64,000 nucleotides of DNA from Eurosta solidaginis (Eukaryota; Arthropoda; Insecta; Diptera; Tephritidae): the NCBI RefSeq assembly GCF_040869045.1, contig NC_090319.1, positions 338,748,302 to 338,812,301 on the forward strand. Reading direction: 5' to 3'. Position 1 is the stretch's first letter. Every line of letters begins with the position of its first letter. The notes under the pieces were generated by a model. It saw only the letters and a list, made by a program, of their open reading frames with translations, was not told the origin of the DNA and did not search any database. Positions 21,134-31,497 of this stretch are shown piece after piece. The position numbers and the translations under genes are program-made.

Positions 21134-21870
21134 AAGTAAGGGTGTATAAGTTCGGGTGTAACTAGTTTTTGCTAGAACATTACTTTTTATTCTAATCTAC
21201 TACCCAATATATTTCATATAAAGTAGGCGTGGTCCTTAACCGATGCCGCCCATTTTCACTAGAAATATTTCCTGCTATAAAGAAAGTATTTATTTAATTT
21301 TATATATAATAAGCTGATCTGATCTATTTATGTGGGGTGCAAATAAGACAAAGCTTTTTCCACCTTACAGCTCAACGTTTCGCTAAGATTTTCTTAGCAT
21401 CTTCAGGAGCGTAACTGTAAGTTTATTTAGAAATCCATAAAAAAACACAAAAACAAAATTAGTAGGTGTTACATATAGGTGCACAAAGTTTAAAACACAC
21501 ATTAAACATTTATATCTAACTTACACTGAAAATGGTAGATTTTTGTTACATTAATATTTCTTGCACCCGTTCTTGTTACGACCCTTAAAGTTTTCTTCGA
21601 GTTATGCCTCCCTAATCATAGAAAATAGCTAAGTCATAAAATGGGCAGTGCCACGCCTATTGCCATTATTTTCAGTTTATTCCCATTTATTGTTATAATT
21701 CAACTTGGGAAAGAAAAAGCATTGATATAAAACTCTTTTTTGCAAAAAACCTTATTTTATGCGTCCACGACCCTTTTAAAAATCTTTATATAAAAGTGGG
21801 GGTGGTCCTTAATTGATTTCGTTAATTTTTAATTCTTAAAAGTATGTCACCAAAGATATCTGAAATTATT
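21134..21870 (-). mobile_element. DINE-1/INE-1-like fragment, minus orientation, interrupted
   Basis: CAAGTAAGGGTGTATAAG and TTCGGGTGTAAC match the reversed right end of the family. The flanking parts have taggcgtggtccttaaccgat (about 21225-21250) and agtgggggtggtccttaatt (about 21800-21820). A Penelope-like end sits between about 21290 and 21560. Similar sequence recurs at 54.2-54.4 kb. Confidence 0.5.
21366..21419 (-). ncRNA. hammerhead-ribozyme-like motif of a Penelope-like retroelement end
   Basis: On the minus strand the order is TTACAG, TTACG, CTC, CTGAAGA, T, GCTAAGA-AAA-TCTTAGC, GAAAC, GTT, GAG, CTGTAA. CTGANGA and GAAA are the two conserved hammerhead cores. GCTAAGA/TCTTAGC is a perfect 7-bp stem II. 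TTACAG/CTGTAA plus CTC/GAG make an open stem I. Stem III is minimal (AC/GT) with a GTT cleavage triplet. Minimal stem III with open stem I is known from Penelope-like elements. One extra T between CTGAAGA and stem II departs from the canonical core, so activity is uncertain. No PLE coding is visible nearby. Confidence 0.5.
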
Positions 21871-21899
21871 CTGAACCGGTACCGTCATATTTTTAAAAT

Positions 21900-22510
21900 G
21901 AGACCAAAAAAAATAATTAAAAGGTCCCGAAAACAATGTCAAAATGATAGGAAGATGATCCCGCAATGGTCACGAAATAGTGGTAAAACAATTCCGAAAA
22001 ATTTCCTGATATAATCAGGAAATGATCCTGAATTATGCATATCCCAAAATCAAAATCTATCTCGAAATTATTTCGAAATAGCTCGGCAATGATTCCAAAT
22101 AATGATTGCACTCTTCGCGTAGACTTGCTTCGCTTGTGTGGTAAAATTGGTTTACTCTATTATAAGGCAAAACCAATTTTTAAACTTATAAAGAGATAAT
22201 CAGATAACGTGAATAGTCTAATTTAGATAGTCTTGAAATTATTCTAAAAACCTACCGCATTCAACCCAAAACAATCCTGAAAATTTTCGGAAGACGGTCC
22301 TGCTACATTCTCGAAAGTTGCGGAATGTTTTTGTTATGATCCTTAAAACAACCCCAAAAATATCTCGAGATGTCTTCAAATTAGTCCCAAAATAGTCCAG
22401 AAATCGTATATCATTGGCAAAATAGACTGAAAGTTATGCTGATTTCGAAAACTGTTCTCAAAATTTAAAAACAAAGTGTTCAAAGATGGTTAGGAAATCG
22501 TCCCTTAAAC
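21900..22510 (-). repeat. degenerate CCCGAAAT-type array, second block
   Basis: Repeated GGTCCCGAAAAC, GATCCCGCAATG, GTCACGAAATAG and CTCGAAATTATTTCG units continue the 20.8-kb block after the interruption. Confidence 0.5.
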
Positions 22511-22519
22511 ATACATATT

Positions 22520-23800
22520 AGCAAAGAGATCCTTCCAGGCTATTTGCAAAAATTTTTCTAAATTTCATCAAAGTCCATCCAGCTGTTCTGACGTGATGTA
22601 CTTAGAAATATTAATAATGAAATAATTAAAAAGTAGCTCTTGCCAAGTATCTAGGGGACGGCCCTTTTTAGAAAAAACCATGTATTTAATAGATCCTTAC
22701 GGACAATTATATATATGCGTGCCAAATTTCATACAAATCTGTTCAGATTTTCTATCATAACTGGGTCACCCAACGAAACCGCTCTGTTTTTTTGTGAGAA
22801 GACCATGAGGTACCCTTTTAAATGTTTTTACGCTGGATTCAAGTGTTTATTATCTGATTTCATCATATTCCTGTTGTACTATACAATTCACTCTGAGCGG
22901 GTATGCGCGGATGGAAAATGCAGTAGGAAGCTGTTAGGAAAACAAACGGATGCCATATTAAACGATAAGTGCCCTCAAATGAGCGATGCAGATATGAGAA
23001 TGCATATGTACATACCTATCTAATTATACATTACTTGTAAAACAAATATACAAATGCAAAATATAAATTATTTACATACGAACGGAAAATGATCAACAAC
23101 AGAGGCGAGATATGGCACCACATGCAAATGGACATTTGGAGCAGTGAAGCTGTGCAGCATAAGTCATATTTGAAAGCCTTCATTTACTTGTGGGCATTTT
23201 TATATATTGCAGTATTTGTTTAGGTAGCGTACGCCAGCAGCAGCGGGCTTGGTGCTCATAAAGTCAACTTTGAGATATTGCATGATCCCCGGATATCTGC
23301 AGCAAAGTCAACAGCTAACAACAAAACCAGCTGAAAATTGGAATTGAGGGCGATTGCTGTGTGCGTAGAGTACTCATAAGCAACTATTTAAAATCACTAA
23401 AAAGATCATAATGAGTTTTTTTTTTCACTTAATAAAAATGAGAATATAAATAAACTGACTTTCAGCTGTGTGCATTTGAATGCATATTGCACCGGCTTTT
23501 TGACAGCTGAAATATTGAAATTAGGTATGGTTTGAAGGAAATTTAATAGGAAATTATATTTTTTTGTTTGGAAAGGTATACTAAGACAACTCTTTTGAGT
23601 AAGTAAAAGCTATCCATACTTGTTAATATTATATTGTTGTTGTAACAATAAAACACTTCTTCCTTTCTAGGTAGATTGCCGATGTGAACACTGAGGTTGT
23701 CCTTATAAATCAAAAACACGATTTGCGTCAATCTCAGAGCTTTAAATGTCCAATGATGGTTCTATCCAGCTGATAGAAGATTTTATCATGAGCTCACTAT
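22520..23800. other. no gene recognised
   Basis: A 102-codon frame at 22715-23023 shows no motif. It has a hydrophobic stretch and a Cys-rich end, but nothing supports it as a gene. Confidence 0.4.
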
Positions 23801-23805
23801 GTACT

Positions 23806-24400
23806 TGTTGTTGTTATTATTGTTGTTGTTGCAGTGTCCCATCCAATAGGTGCTACCACTCACAATCTAATCCTTCCTTTCAGTTCAACAGGGGTGGAGC
23901 AGAGTGAGATGGGTATTAGAGACGTTGGTTCAAAGATGGTTGGTGTCATGTGGGGACATACATTATATAAATCGGGCTAGATTTTGGATAGGTAAGACTT
24001 TAGCCTGTTACAGTTTCCAGATGCGCGTCTCCCTAGGGAGAATGTTTTTCTCTTCTGCGAGTTCCGGATATTTATCTTTAAGAACGAGGTTCGCTGGGCG
24101 ATTCCTGGCATAGAGGTTCGATGCCGTTTTGTGGATATCCCTGAGGATCTGTCTGTGTTCTTCTCCTGCATACGGCAGTGTTCTCAGGTGCCGTATTTCC
24201 TCATAATGCTTGCGGAGATTACTTCTTGAGCCCCTAGGAGGAGGGGCCTCTTCAATAAGATGTCTGTTGAGATGCCCAGATTTCTGGGTATTCAACAGAA
24301 ACTGTTCACTCAGCATTTCATTTCTTTCCCTAATTGATAGTACTCTCGCCTCGCTCTGTAGGTGGTGTTCTGGGGACATAAGAGACTATGTACTCTCATC
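23806..24400 (-). pseudogene. Jockey-type LINE, C-terminal fragment with (CAA)n tail
   Basis: The minus-strand frame 24379-24008 reads SPEHHLQSEARVLSIRERNE, FLLNTQKSGHLNRHL and EEAPPPR, the familiar post-RT region of dipteran Jockey-like elements. Downstream, in broken frames, comes SPHDTNHL...NTHLTLLHPC, matching the C-terminal HDTNHLF...PT.LTP..LW region. The 3' end at 23806-23835 is a CAACAACAATAATAAC-type tail. Endonuclease and most of RT are missing (5' truncation). Confidence 0.8.
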
Positions 24401-24409
24401 AGATGGTGT

Positions 24410-25250
24410 AGATTAAAATCGATATCAGATGATCAACAAATGTACAATTCAGGTAAAGAAATAATGTGGCACTGGACACCTCACATGAATATTATATTAT
24501 TTTTCTAGCATTAGCCCTGTTAAAAAAAAGCATGAACGAGACTCTGTCAAGATATACCACTATGAGCTCTGAAATAAAAACTTATTTGGAACATAGCAAA
24601 GCTAGATCGATTATCTCCTTTGCAAGCGATTACTATCTTTATTTAAATATTCCTGCACTGAACGGCTGTGATTGAGAGGGATGTATGTATGATCTTTATA
24701 AGAGGTATCCACACCACCTGGCCCATTCAGGCCTCGTATGCGACCCCTGCGGTCTCTCTCCAAGAGACCTTGTGTGTGATGAAGGAAGGAGTGGAGCGCA
24801 TATTCCTTGCGGCTATCAAGGAAGATACTATGCTTACGTCTGATAAATCCCCCGGTGATATCGCCCCTTTGATTCACAATGTTTTCGAGTGTACTGACGC
24901 TGGTAAATTGTAAGGAATTTATTTCCACCTTTTTGTTAACAAGTACAGGTATGTTCTCCTACATAGTATATCGTACAGCTATGGATGGTTATTCAGCCAG
25001 AACGATGTTTCAATAGCTCGGCTGTCTTATACTTTAGGATATCTTCAAACCATTATATATATAACTGGTTTGAAGAAATCCGTGAGGTAGGCCGAGCACT
25101 GGTTCTTATGTTGGTATAGATATGTACTTTCAATAAAATTGCAAGGGGTGGGGGGAAGCAAAATTTGCAGCAAAAACCGTACAAATTTGGCGATAATCAA
25201 ATTCATTCTGGTTAATTCAATAATTTTCCATAGAAGCCCGGCGCAAACTC
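24410..25250. other. no gene recognised
   Basis: Overlapping frames on both strands at 24611-24928 have no motif I recognise. They may be further LINE debris. Confidence 0.35.
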
Positions 25251-25257
25251 CTGTAAA

Positions 25258-25552
25258 AATGAAAACGGCGACTTGGTAACCGATGTCCAGAGGGTGCTTA
25301 GATTATGGACGGAACACTTCTCTATGCTCCTAAGTGGAAAGAGCGACGACTCATGGAATATGATGAACGTGATCCCGTAATGGCAGATGATGGAACTATA
25401 AATCTGGTTAATATACTATCGACCAGTTTTTCACTATGCACCAAACAGAAGCATGGCCCATGCCACGGGAGTGTTCAAGAAAAAAGTTATTCGAAAGATT
25501 TATGGGCCTCTTCGCATGGGCGACGGTGAGTACCGAAACCCACCTGCGGAAG
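25258..25552 (+). pseudogene. RTE-type LINE fragment, internally deleted
   Basis: Translation near 25265-25340 gives GDLVTDVQRVLRLWTEHFS, the linker before RT in RTE-like elements. Near 25440-25550 it gives MAHATGVFKKKVIRKIYGPL and GDGEYRTH, the post-RT C-terminal region. The RT core between them is deleted and the frames are broken. Confidence 0.65.
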
Positions 25553-25624
25553 AGTGCTTGACGTGTTTGTTAGAATTAAGTTTACTTTCCACAATGACTC
25601 CAATTATGCGGCTATGAATATGAA

Positions 25625-25800
25625 ATTTTCTCAAGTCAGGTCAGGTCAAGAAATCGTTCCCATGAAAGTCGGGCTAGTACCAGGTGCCAGCACAGGAGCA
25701 TGCCTGGCTTATGTCCAACAACAGACTGCCTATGTAAGTAATACTCTCCCAAACCTGGGAGGAGGTTTTTGCGGATACAGCAACAACAACAACAACACCC
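25625..25800 (+). repeat. second type of (CAA)-tailed repeat, short
   Basis: gtcgggctagtacc and a stem-like cccaaacctgggagg precede ATACAG(CAACAA)n at about 25778-25797. It is related in layout to the 19.7-kb family but not clearly the same. Confidence 0.45.
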
Positions 25801-25869
25801 CAGCTATCATTCCCATAACGCCGTCCGGATATGCTTACCAATGCTTACTTTCCTACATATTCACCGGAT

Positions 25870-26640
25870 AATAAGTGTGCACACACCCAAACACCTTTCG
25901 TATGCACTAAAAGTGAATAAATAAATCATAACAATCATGTATTTACCTACTCATTTTATTTGAGAAAGGTGGAAACAAAAGTGAGCCGAAACATATGATA
26001 CCCGCGTGCTGGTGGTCAGAATATGAGTTGGCATGTGACTTAAAATACACAAACACTCTCCTGCTCACTGCATATACGACCAGCTGAAAACGGTGAAGCG
26101 CCATTAATTCCACTAAACCATAATACAATTTTCCAAAACCGGCGATGAGCTGATGGACAACTGCCGGACGACGCGAAAAAAAACCGTAATATAATACTCA
26201 TATTCAACAGAAGAAAATCAATAAAAATAAATAAAGAAACGCAAAAACAGATTGGCTTTTTGGATGTATGTAAATCGAAACCGCATAGACGAGACGAAGA
26301 CCATATGTTTGACTTTGTGCCAGTGAACCCATCCGAATAGCGGCTGTTTGCCATATTGCCACATAATAAATGACGCATCCCTTTGACATGGAAAAAAGTA
26401 TCTTTGCCCAAGGAAGGAGCGCCTGTTTCTAAGCAAGCCCAATGCACATATGTATGTATGTACGAGTAGATGTGTCAACGTAAATGTGTGGTTGTAATGC
26501 GACACTTTGGCTGCAAGCAATGTAAACATTAACCTTTTTCTTCACAAACATTTGGTTCAACTTTGATGCAGCCAAAAGTAAGTAGTACATGAGAGCATCT
26601 CTTAATAGTATAGAGAATATTTTGCTTTGATGGCATATGA
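25870..26640. other. no gene recognised
   Basis: Overlapping minus-strand frames at 26040-26529 have no motifs. A TATGTATGTATG run lies near 26449. Confidence 0.4.
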
Positions 26641-26732
26641 GCAGTAGTACCAGGTCTGTTTGATATTTCGGTGACTTTTTTCATAAAAGATATTTTCTTC
26701 GACAAACTTACATATATACATTTACTAGTAGA

Positions 26733-26895
26733 CCCGGCAGAGGTTGTTCCTAACATTGGTCCATCTGCATGGCTTTTAAGAAGTTTTTATCTCCTACTTC
26801 CCTTCCCTATCTCCCATTTTTCTCTTCCTTTTCTATGCTCCCCGGCTCCCTTTCTAAATCTTCCTTCCAATTTACTTCCTTTCCTCATTACTTAC
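26733..26895 (+). repeat. dispersed CT-rich repeat, same family as 18200-18545
   Basis: tagacccggcagaggttgtt, cctaacattggtccatctgc and a CT-rich body match the 18.2-18.5 kb copy in reverse orientation. Confidence 0.55.
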
Positions 26896-26896
26896 A

Positions 26897-27104
26897 TACG
26901 TAGCATGGCGGAACGATACAAGGTGGCAGCATGGTGACATACCTACAAACATATATAAAAGTTCCATGTAATTTGTTTTTTTAAAATCGATGGCCAAATG
27001 TCAAAATCGTACTGCGCCGGAATTTGATGTATCAAATCAAATAAGAAAAGTTTATAATCAGCACTCCCATGCTGCCACCTTGTATCGTTCCGCCATGATA
27101 CGTA
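26897..27104. repeat. palindromic repeat with 38-bp inverted arms
   Basis: The arms at 26897-26934 and 27067-27104 (TACGTAGCATGGCGGAACGA..., ending GGTGGCAGCATGG) are inverted copies, 37 of 38 identical. The core (ccatgtaatttgtttttt, aatgtcaaaa, agaaaagtttataatcagc) is related to the core of the hAT MITE at 47.2-47.4 kb. Confidence 0.8.
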
Positions 27105-27334
27105 GGTAGGCTGAGACAATGACTGAACAACGACCAATGGTTCGTAAACAATCGGCCTTTTCTAAGTATAAAACCTGATTGTCAACAGCGAGCCCAATTG
27201 TTGATGAGTACAGTACCACCAACACATACCAATTTTTTGTGTAAGTTATTCTTATACTGAGTCCTCTCTTTTTAAAGATTATCGGTGTTATGCTGCTTTA
27301 GAACCGCCACAAGTATTCACCCTCCTCGCTGCTA

Positions 27335-27718
27335 CAGGGGGTCAATTCCGTAACTGTGAAAAACTGAAAAATGTACACTCATTGAAAACTCATTTGCACA
27401 CACAATTTACACTTTAAATTTTCATGCGATTCTGTAAATTATTGTGTACATTGTTTTGCTGAATGAGCGCTGAATGTAAAAGTCTTACGTCAGTGAGAAA
27501 ATATTCATCAAACGCCATGAAAACAAAAGAGTCATTCTGCAACAGTGTGTATGAGTTTTGAATGTCAGAATAGTGTACACTGGCTGCCAAGAAAACTCAC
27601 GAAGTTTTTATCAGTGAGTTTTTTTGTTCACAGTTTTGCTTTACAGAATCAGAATTTCAAAGTTTACATAATTTCTTGTGTACACTTTAAAACTCACAGT
27701 TAGCGAATAAGGCCCCAG
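27335..27718. mobile_element. 384-bp MITE with about 45-bp imperfect TIRs, TA target
   Basis: CAGGGGGTCAATTCCGTAAC at the left pairs with CTGGGGCCTTATTCGCTAAC from the right. Both continue TGTGA and later GTACAC. TA flanks both ends (27333-27334 and 27719-27720). Inner sequence repeats TGTACACT and GTGAGTTTT motifs. No coding. It sits inside the 26.65-28.44 kb element. Confidence 0.65.
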
Positions 27719-28449
27719 TACCTCATCACGATTCGTCATACCTAAGCGAACAATAACATCACGTCCCCTCTGCTATAGTATCCAGCGAGCGAATGGAAGG
27801 CACAGAGCCAATAATCATTTGCAAAAATTTCATTTGCGACACTCCTAGAGCGTAAACTTCGCAAGTGGTTTATCATACCTTAAAATTATGTAAAACGATT
27901 TGCCCTTAAAAAGGTATGAAAAGTGTGGTTGAAGAAATCGGAGTCATAACTAAATCTGACCGCACCTTATCTAACTTAACTTAGGTTTCCAAGTACATGT
28001 GGAACTGTTGTGTACGGAGGTTGGGTATGAGTGAGCCTAGTTCATACTGCGCTTAGCCCCCTACATTACGTCCGTCGCCACCATATCTACTAGGCGGGAT
28101 CATCAATTAAAATATCTATTCGGTACTCCGATCCATCAATCTAGCAGTTATTGGACGTCCGCTCATTGGTCACCAAACCACCGGTCCGCAAACAGTCGAT
28201 AATTTGGCAACCCAATCACCGCTAAGCCATTTCCCGTTTTCCACTCTGTACAAGACAATCACTTATTTCTATAAATTTTGTTAAAATTCACAAGGTTGTC
28301 CGTCAAACATAAACTAAGAGCCGCTGTTTCCTCCAACGCTTTTCGGCAGTTTACTTATGGATGGCAGCTAACGTGCGCAGTTTTGCATTTAAATTGAATG
28401 TGCGCCATATTCAAAAAGTCACCGAAATATGAAACAGCCCTCGTATATT

Positions 28450-29290
28450 AGCGCCTTGAGAATGTAAGGAAAAACCTCACTCAATATTTAAACCCGTGTG
28501 AGCTTTAAGGCGAATAGCAAAATACTAAGCAGATCATATTCATGTAACTTATCTTACATTTGATGGCAGCTTACATCTATAAGTATGTAAGTACCCACAA
28601 ACATCACATATCCTAGATACTTGTCTAAAGAAGCAAGTATGTTTGACCAGATGCTTGAGGTACTTCAAATAAAAAACCTTTTGCATTTTTAATGAAAATA
28701 TAAAATACAAAATTTCCCAAAATAAAACAAGATTTGATAAGTTATTGATAACTAAGAATGAAAACTTGTTTGTCCACTTCGTCCTTTTCACCAAAGTACT
28801 TATCGCAATAAAAGTAATTTTTTGACATTTGACAGCTAAAAATGCTGAATTGCCTACAAAAAACAACAAAATAACGAAAGAAGAATTCCTTTTGGAATAT
28901 ATATGTAAGTATGCACACCGATACGAACTCTTGCATACATGCTCAGAAAATTATACATTGACAAGCTTAATGGCCACGAAATTTTCCTCATCATAGAAAT
29001 ACTAATTTCAAGGAGTACATACTCATGCAGATATCGAGAATATTTCATAAGTGGCAAAAAGTGTACCTTATTGTAATAGAGGTAGTTTAAAAGTATTTCC
29101 TTACGAAAATTTCCGTATTGAATCGGAATCAATCAGTCACCTGAGCTTCACGGCTTTGTTAATTAGAAAAAGTCTTCGCAAGAAGTTTTAACATATTTGG
29201 TACTACAGAACTCTGCCAGTGCAGCACTCCATTTACTGGCTTAATAACTTTTATCCCCGAAAAATTTCAAGAGTGCAGCTAAACTCACAG
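28450..29290. other. no gene recognised
   Basis: Minus-strand frames at 28549-29132 show no motifs. Confidence 0.4.
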
Positions 29291-29294
29291 TTAT

Positions 29295-29709
29295 GTTGTT
29301 GTTGTAGCCCTAAGGACACTCAGCGAAGGTTTTGGGGGGTGTTGTTGATGTTGATGGTCCTTTGTCGGATGCAGATCCGGTACGTTCCGGTAACAAGCAC
29401 CATTAATGTACTAGCCCGACCATCTCGGGAACGATTTAGTATTACCACATGAAACCTTCTAGGCCATGCCGCCCTCCCACCTTCTTGATCCAAGAGGAAA
29501 ATGGAATCGCCAGGGGCTCGGCTGCTAAAAAAAGGGATTCGACACGGGTAGGTGAGGTAGACAATTGGGCTGGAGAAGCTATAAATTGCGCTGGAGACCC
29601 CTTGAAAAGGTGGACTACACAACCCCTTGAATCAATTTGGTATTTTAGTCGCCTCTAACGACAGGTATACCTGCCGCGGGTATATTCTAAGCCCCCTAAC
29701 CCGCTGGGG
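29295..29709 (-). mobile_element. (CAA)-tailed short interspersed element, nearly full copy
   Basis: On the minus strand it runs from CCCCCAGCGGGTTAGGGGGC (29709) through aggcgactaaaatacc, ccgagcccctggcgattcc, gttcccgagatggtcggg and ggatctgcatccg to the CAA tail (TTGTTGTTG at 29295-29305). It is colinear with the 19655-20081 copy. No clean target duplication found. Confidence 0.8.
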
Positions 29710-30400
29710 GTAACTGCCGTTATCGACATTTATGATGCCGGTTCACTCCGATGCTTAGCCCTGGCTTTGGTAAACAACCCGTGACTCGACTTTGGCACCA
29801 GATATACGTTACATAAAGCCAACATTCCAGCCTGCCGACAATATAAGATGATATCTTTCAATATTTCACGGTATAACTTTCCTTTAGCTTATCAAACCCG
29901 CTTCGAATATAAGATTGTAAATAGAATTTCCAGCTCAATTTACTTGGAATTGTCATAATTTTGATTGAAGTGCACGCAACCACAAAAATCGGGTGGCGTT
30001 AGTATTCGTCATTGCTCGCTGCAAATATTGAAGGTAGATATGTATATTTGCATGGGAATATGTATGTATACACTAGGGATGCTACGAAAGTGACTTTACC
30101 GAAAGCGTAGTTTATTTATCGGAGTAGGATTCAGAATCAAACACGGAGCAGAAGTCGAATATCGAAACAAATATGGACGATAGCTCCAAGCTAATGCTAC
30201 AACGTTTCCAATAGACTGGCATATTTTATTATATCATTCGTTTGTATGGAAGACTAGCCTGTGAGCGAATATCCACATCCTAATATTTATATATTAAATA
30301 GTTAGAACCGATATCGAAGTGTTTGGGTTGTTTGAACATAAGGACCATTGTATATATGTAGTATACTCGCCTTCAATGCCGAAGTCGGAACGGAAATCTG
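29710..30400. other. no gene recognised
   Basis: Unique-looking AT-rich sequence without motifs. Confidence 0.35.
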
Positions 30401-30404
30401 AGAG

Positions 30405-30985
30405 CTTGTTTGTCATCGATGAGTTATCGATGAGTTATCTACGAGTAATCGCTGTCATCTAAAAGTTATCGACTTATCAGAAAATTTTCGTTTATGTATC
30501 GAAAAGTTATCGATATTTTATCAAATATATACATACCAATTTTTATTGGAAAGTTGCTAATTTGCTATTGGTGTGTTATTTATTTGTTATCGAAAAGTTG
30601 TTTGTCAATCAATAAGCTATCGATTTTTAAACGCAAATTTACAGTTCGTTATAAGCGTGTTATCGAAAAGTTAGCGAATTACTTTTGAAAAGTTTTTAAT
30701 ATGCTATCAAATAGTTATCCATTTATTTTCGAAAAAAATAATAATATCGGAAAGTTATCAGATATTTATAGATTTACTATCGGAAAAGTACCAGTTTATT
30801 ATCGAAAAGGGATCAATTATCTAACGTCAAGTTATCGATATGTTATAAAAAATTATCGGTATGATATCAAAAAATTAACGATTTGTTATCGAAAGTTTTT
30901 GATTTATTACCGGAGTGGTACCAATTTGTTATTAGATTATTAACGATTTCTATCCGAAAACTTATCGATTTGCTATCGTTGTAAC
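30405..30985. repeat. TATCGA-rich degenerate array, third block
   Basis: Repeated GTTATCGATGAG, GTTATCGAAAAG, CTATCGATTTTT and TTATCGATATG units match the 14.1-15.8 kb blocks. The frames at 30494-30943, rich in Tyr, Ile and Lys, follow from the repeat. Confidence 0.7.
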
Positions 30986-31009
30986 CGATGACGAAGCTCT
31001 TCTTAAATA

Positions 31010-31497
31010 GCTCGAAGAAAGTTCTTTCTTCAAGTCACGTCTGCTACGGGGTGCAGGCCGTATGACCATAGCAGTATAGCGCTATCTAATATGGGGCAAA
31101 AGTGCCTGAGCTTTTAAAGAGATCTTGGGGCCAAAATAGAGCCGGGGGTTGACGCCAGGGTGCAGAAAGAAAGCTGTGAAGAAAGCTACAGAAATTCTGT
31201 ATGAAGCGTGCTTAAGCTGCAGTCGCGACAATATATATATTTATAGTCAGGCGGCGATCAAGACAATAATCCCGCACAAGACTTCATCAGGATTTGTCCT
31301 GGAACACAAAGAAGCATTAGAGAGACTCTGCTCAGGCCGGACCATTCACCTATACTCGGTTCTTGGTCATAAAGGGATAAGGTAACGAAAATGCCGAAGA
31401 TTTCGTAAAGGAGGGTGCAGCACTCGATGAGACGATGGTATATGTCCCAACTCGCTTAGGAGAAATCCAAAGGAGACAGCAGTTGTTTATGACCCAT
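31010..31497 (+). pseudogene. LOA/R1-type LINE, RNase H part (5' of nested insertion)
   Basis: Translated pieces align with the 11.5-12.3 kb copy: GAGRPYDHSS/IALSN, DLGAKIEPG and IYSQAAIKTII (where the other copy has YIDSQAATKAII). They continue with LERLCSGRTIHLYSVLGHKG, then RLGEIQRRQ. The frame shifts after GHKGI. Homology stops near 31497 and resumes near 32498. Confidence 0.75.

Larger units (their letters stand above)
26650..28443. mobile_element. mariner-like TIR element, 1.79 kb, TA target, no transposase left
   Basis: The left end CCAGGTCTGTTTGATATTTC and right end (reverse complement) CGAGGGCTGTTTCATATTTC continue into GGTGACTTTTT: 31-bp inverted repeats with 3 mismatches. Each is flanked by TA (26648-26649 and 28444-28445). 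The interior has no transposase frame and contains several other repeats listed separately. It is a dead or non-autonomous mariner-like element enlarged by insertions. Confidence 0.65.

Noticed and set aside
22715..23023. 102-codon plus-strand frame with a hydrophobic stretch and Cys-rich end
   Set aside because: No motif, no paralogue in the window, and a length within chance expectation for AT-rich DNA.
24611..24928. Possible small gene on either strand
   Set aside because: Overlapping frames on both strands have no recognisable domain or promoter and are surrounded by LINE debris.
26040..26529. Three overlapping minus-strand frames of 61-135 codons
   Set aside because: Mutually overlapping in different frames, with no motif, so not credible as genes.
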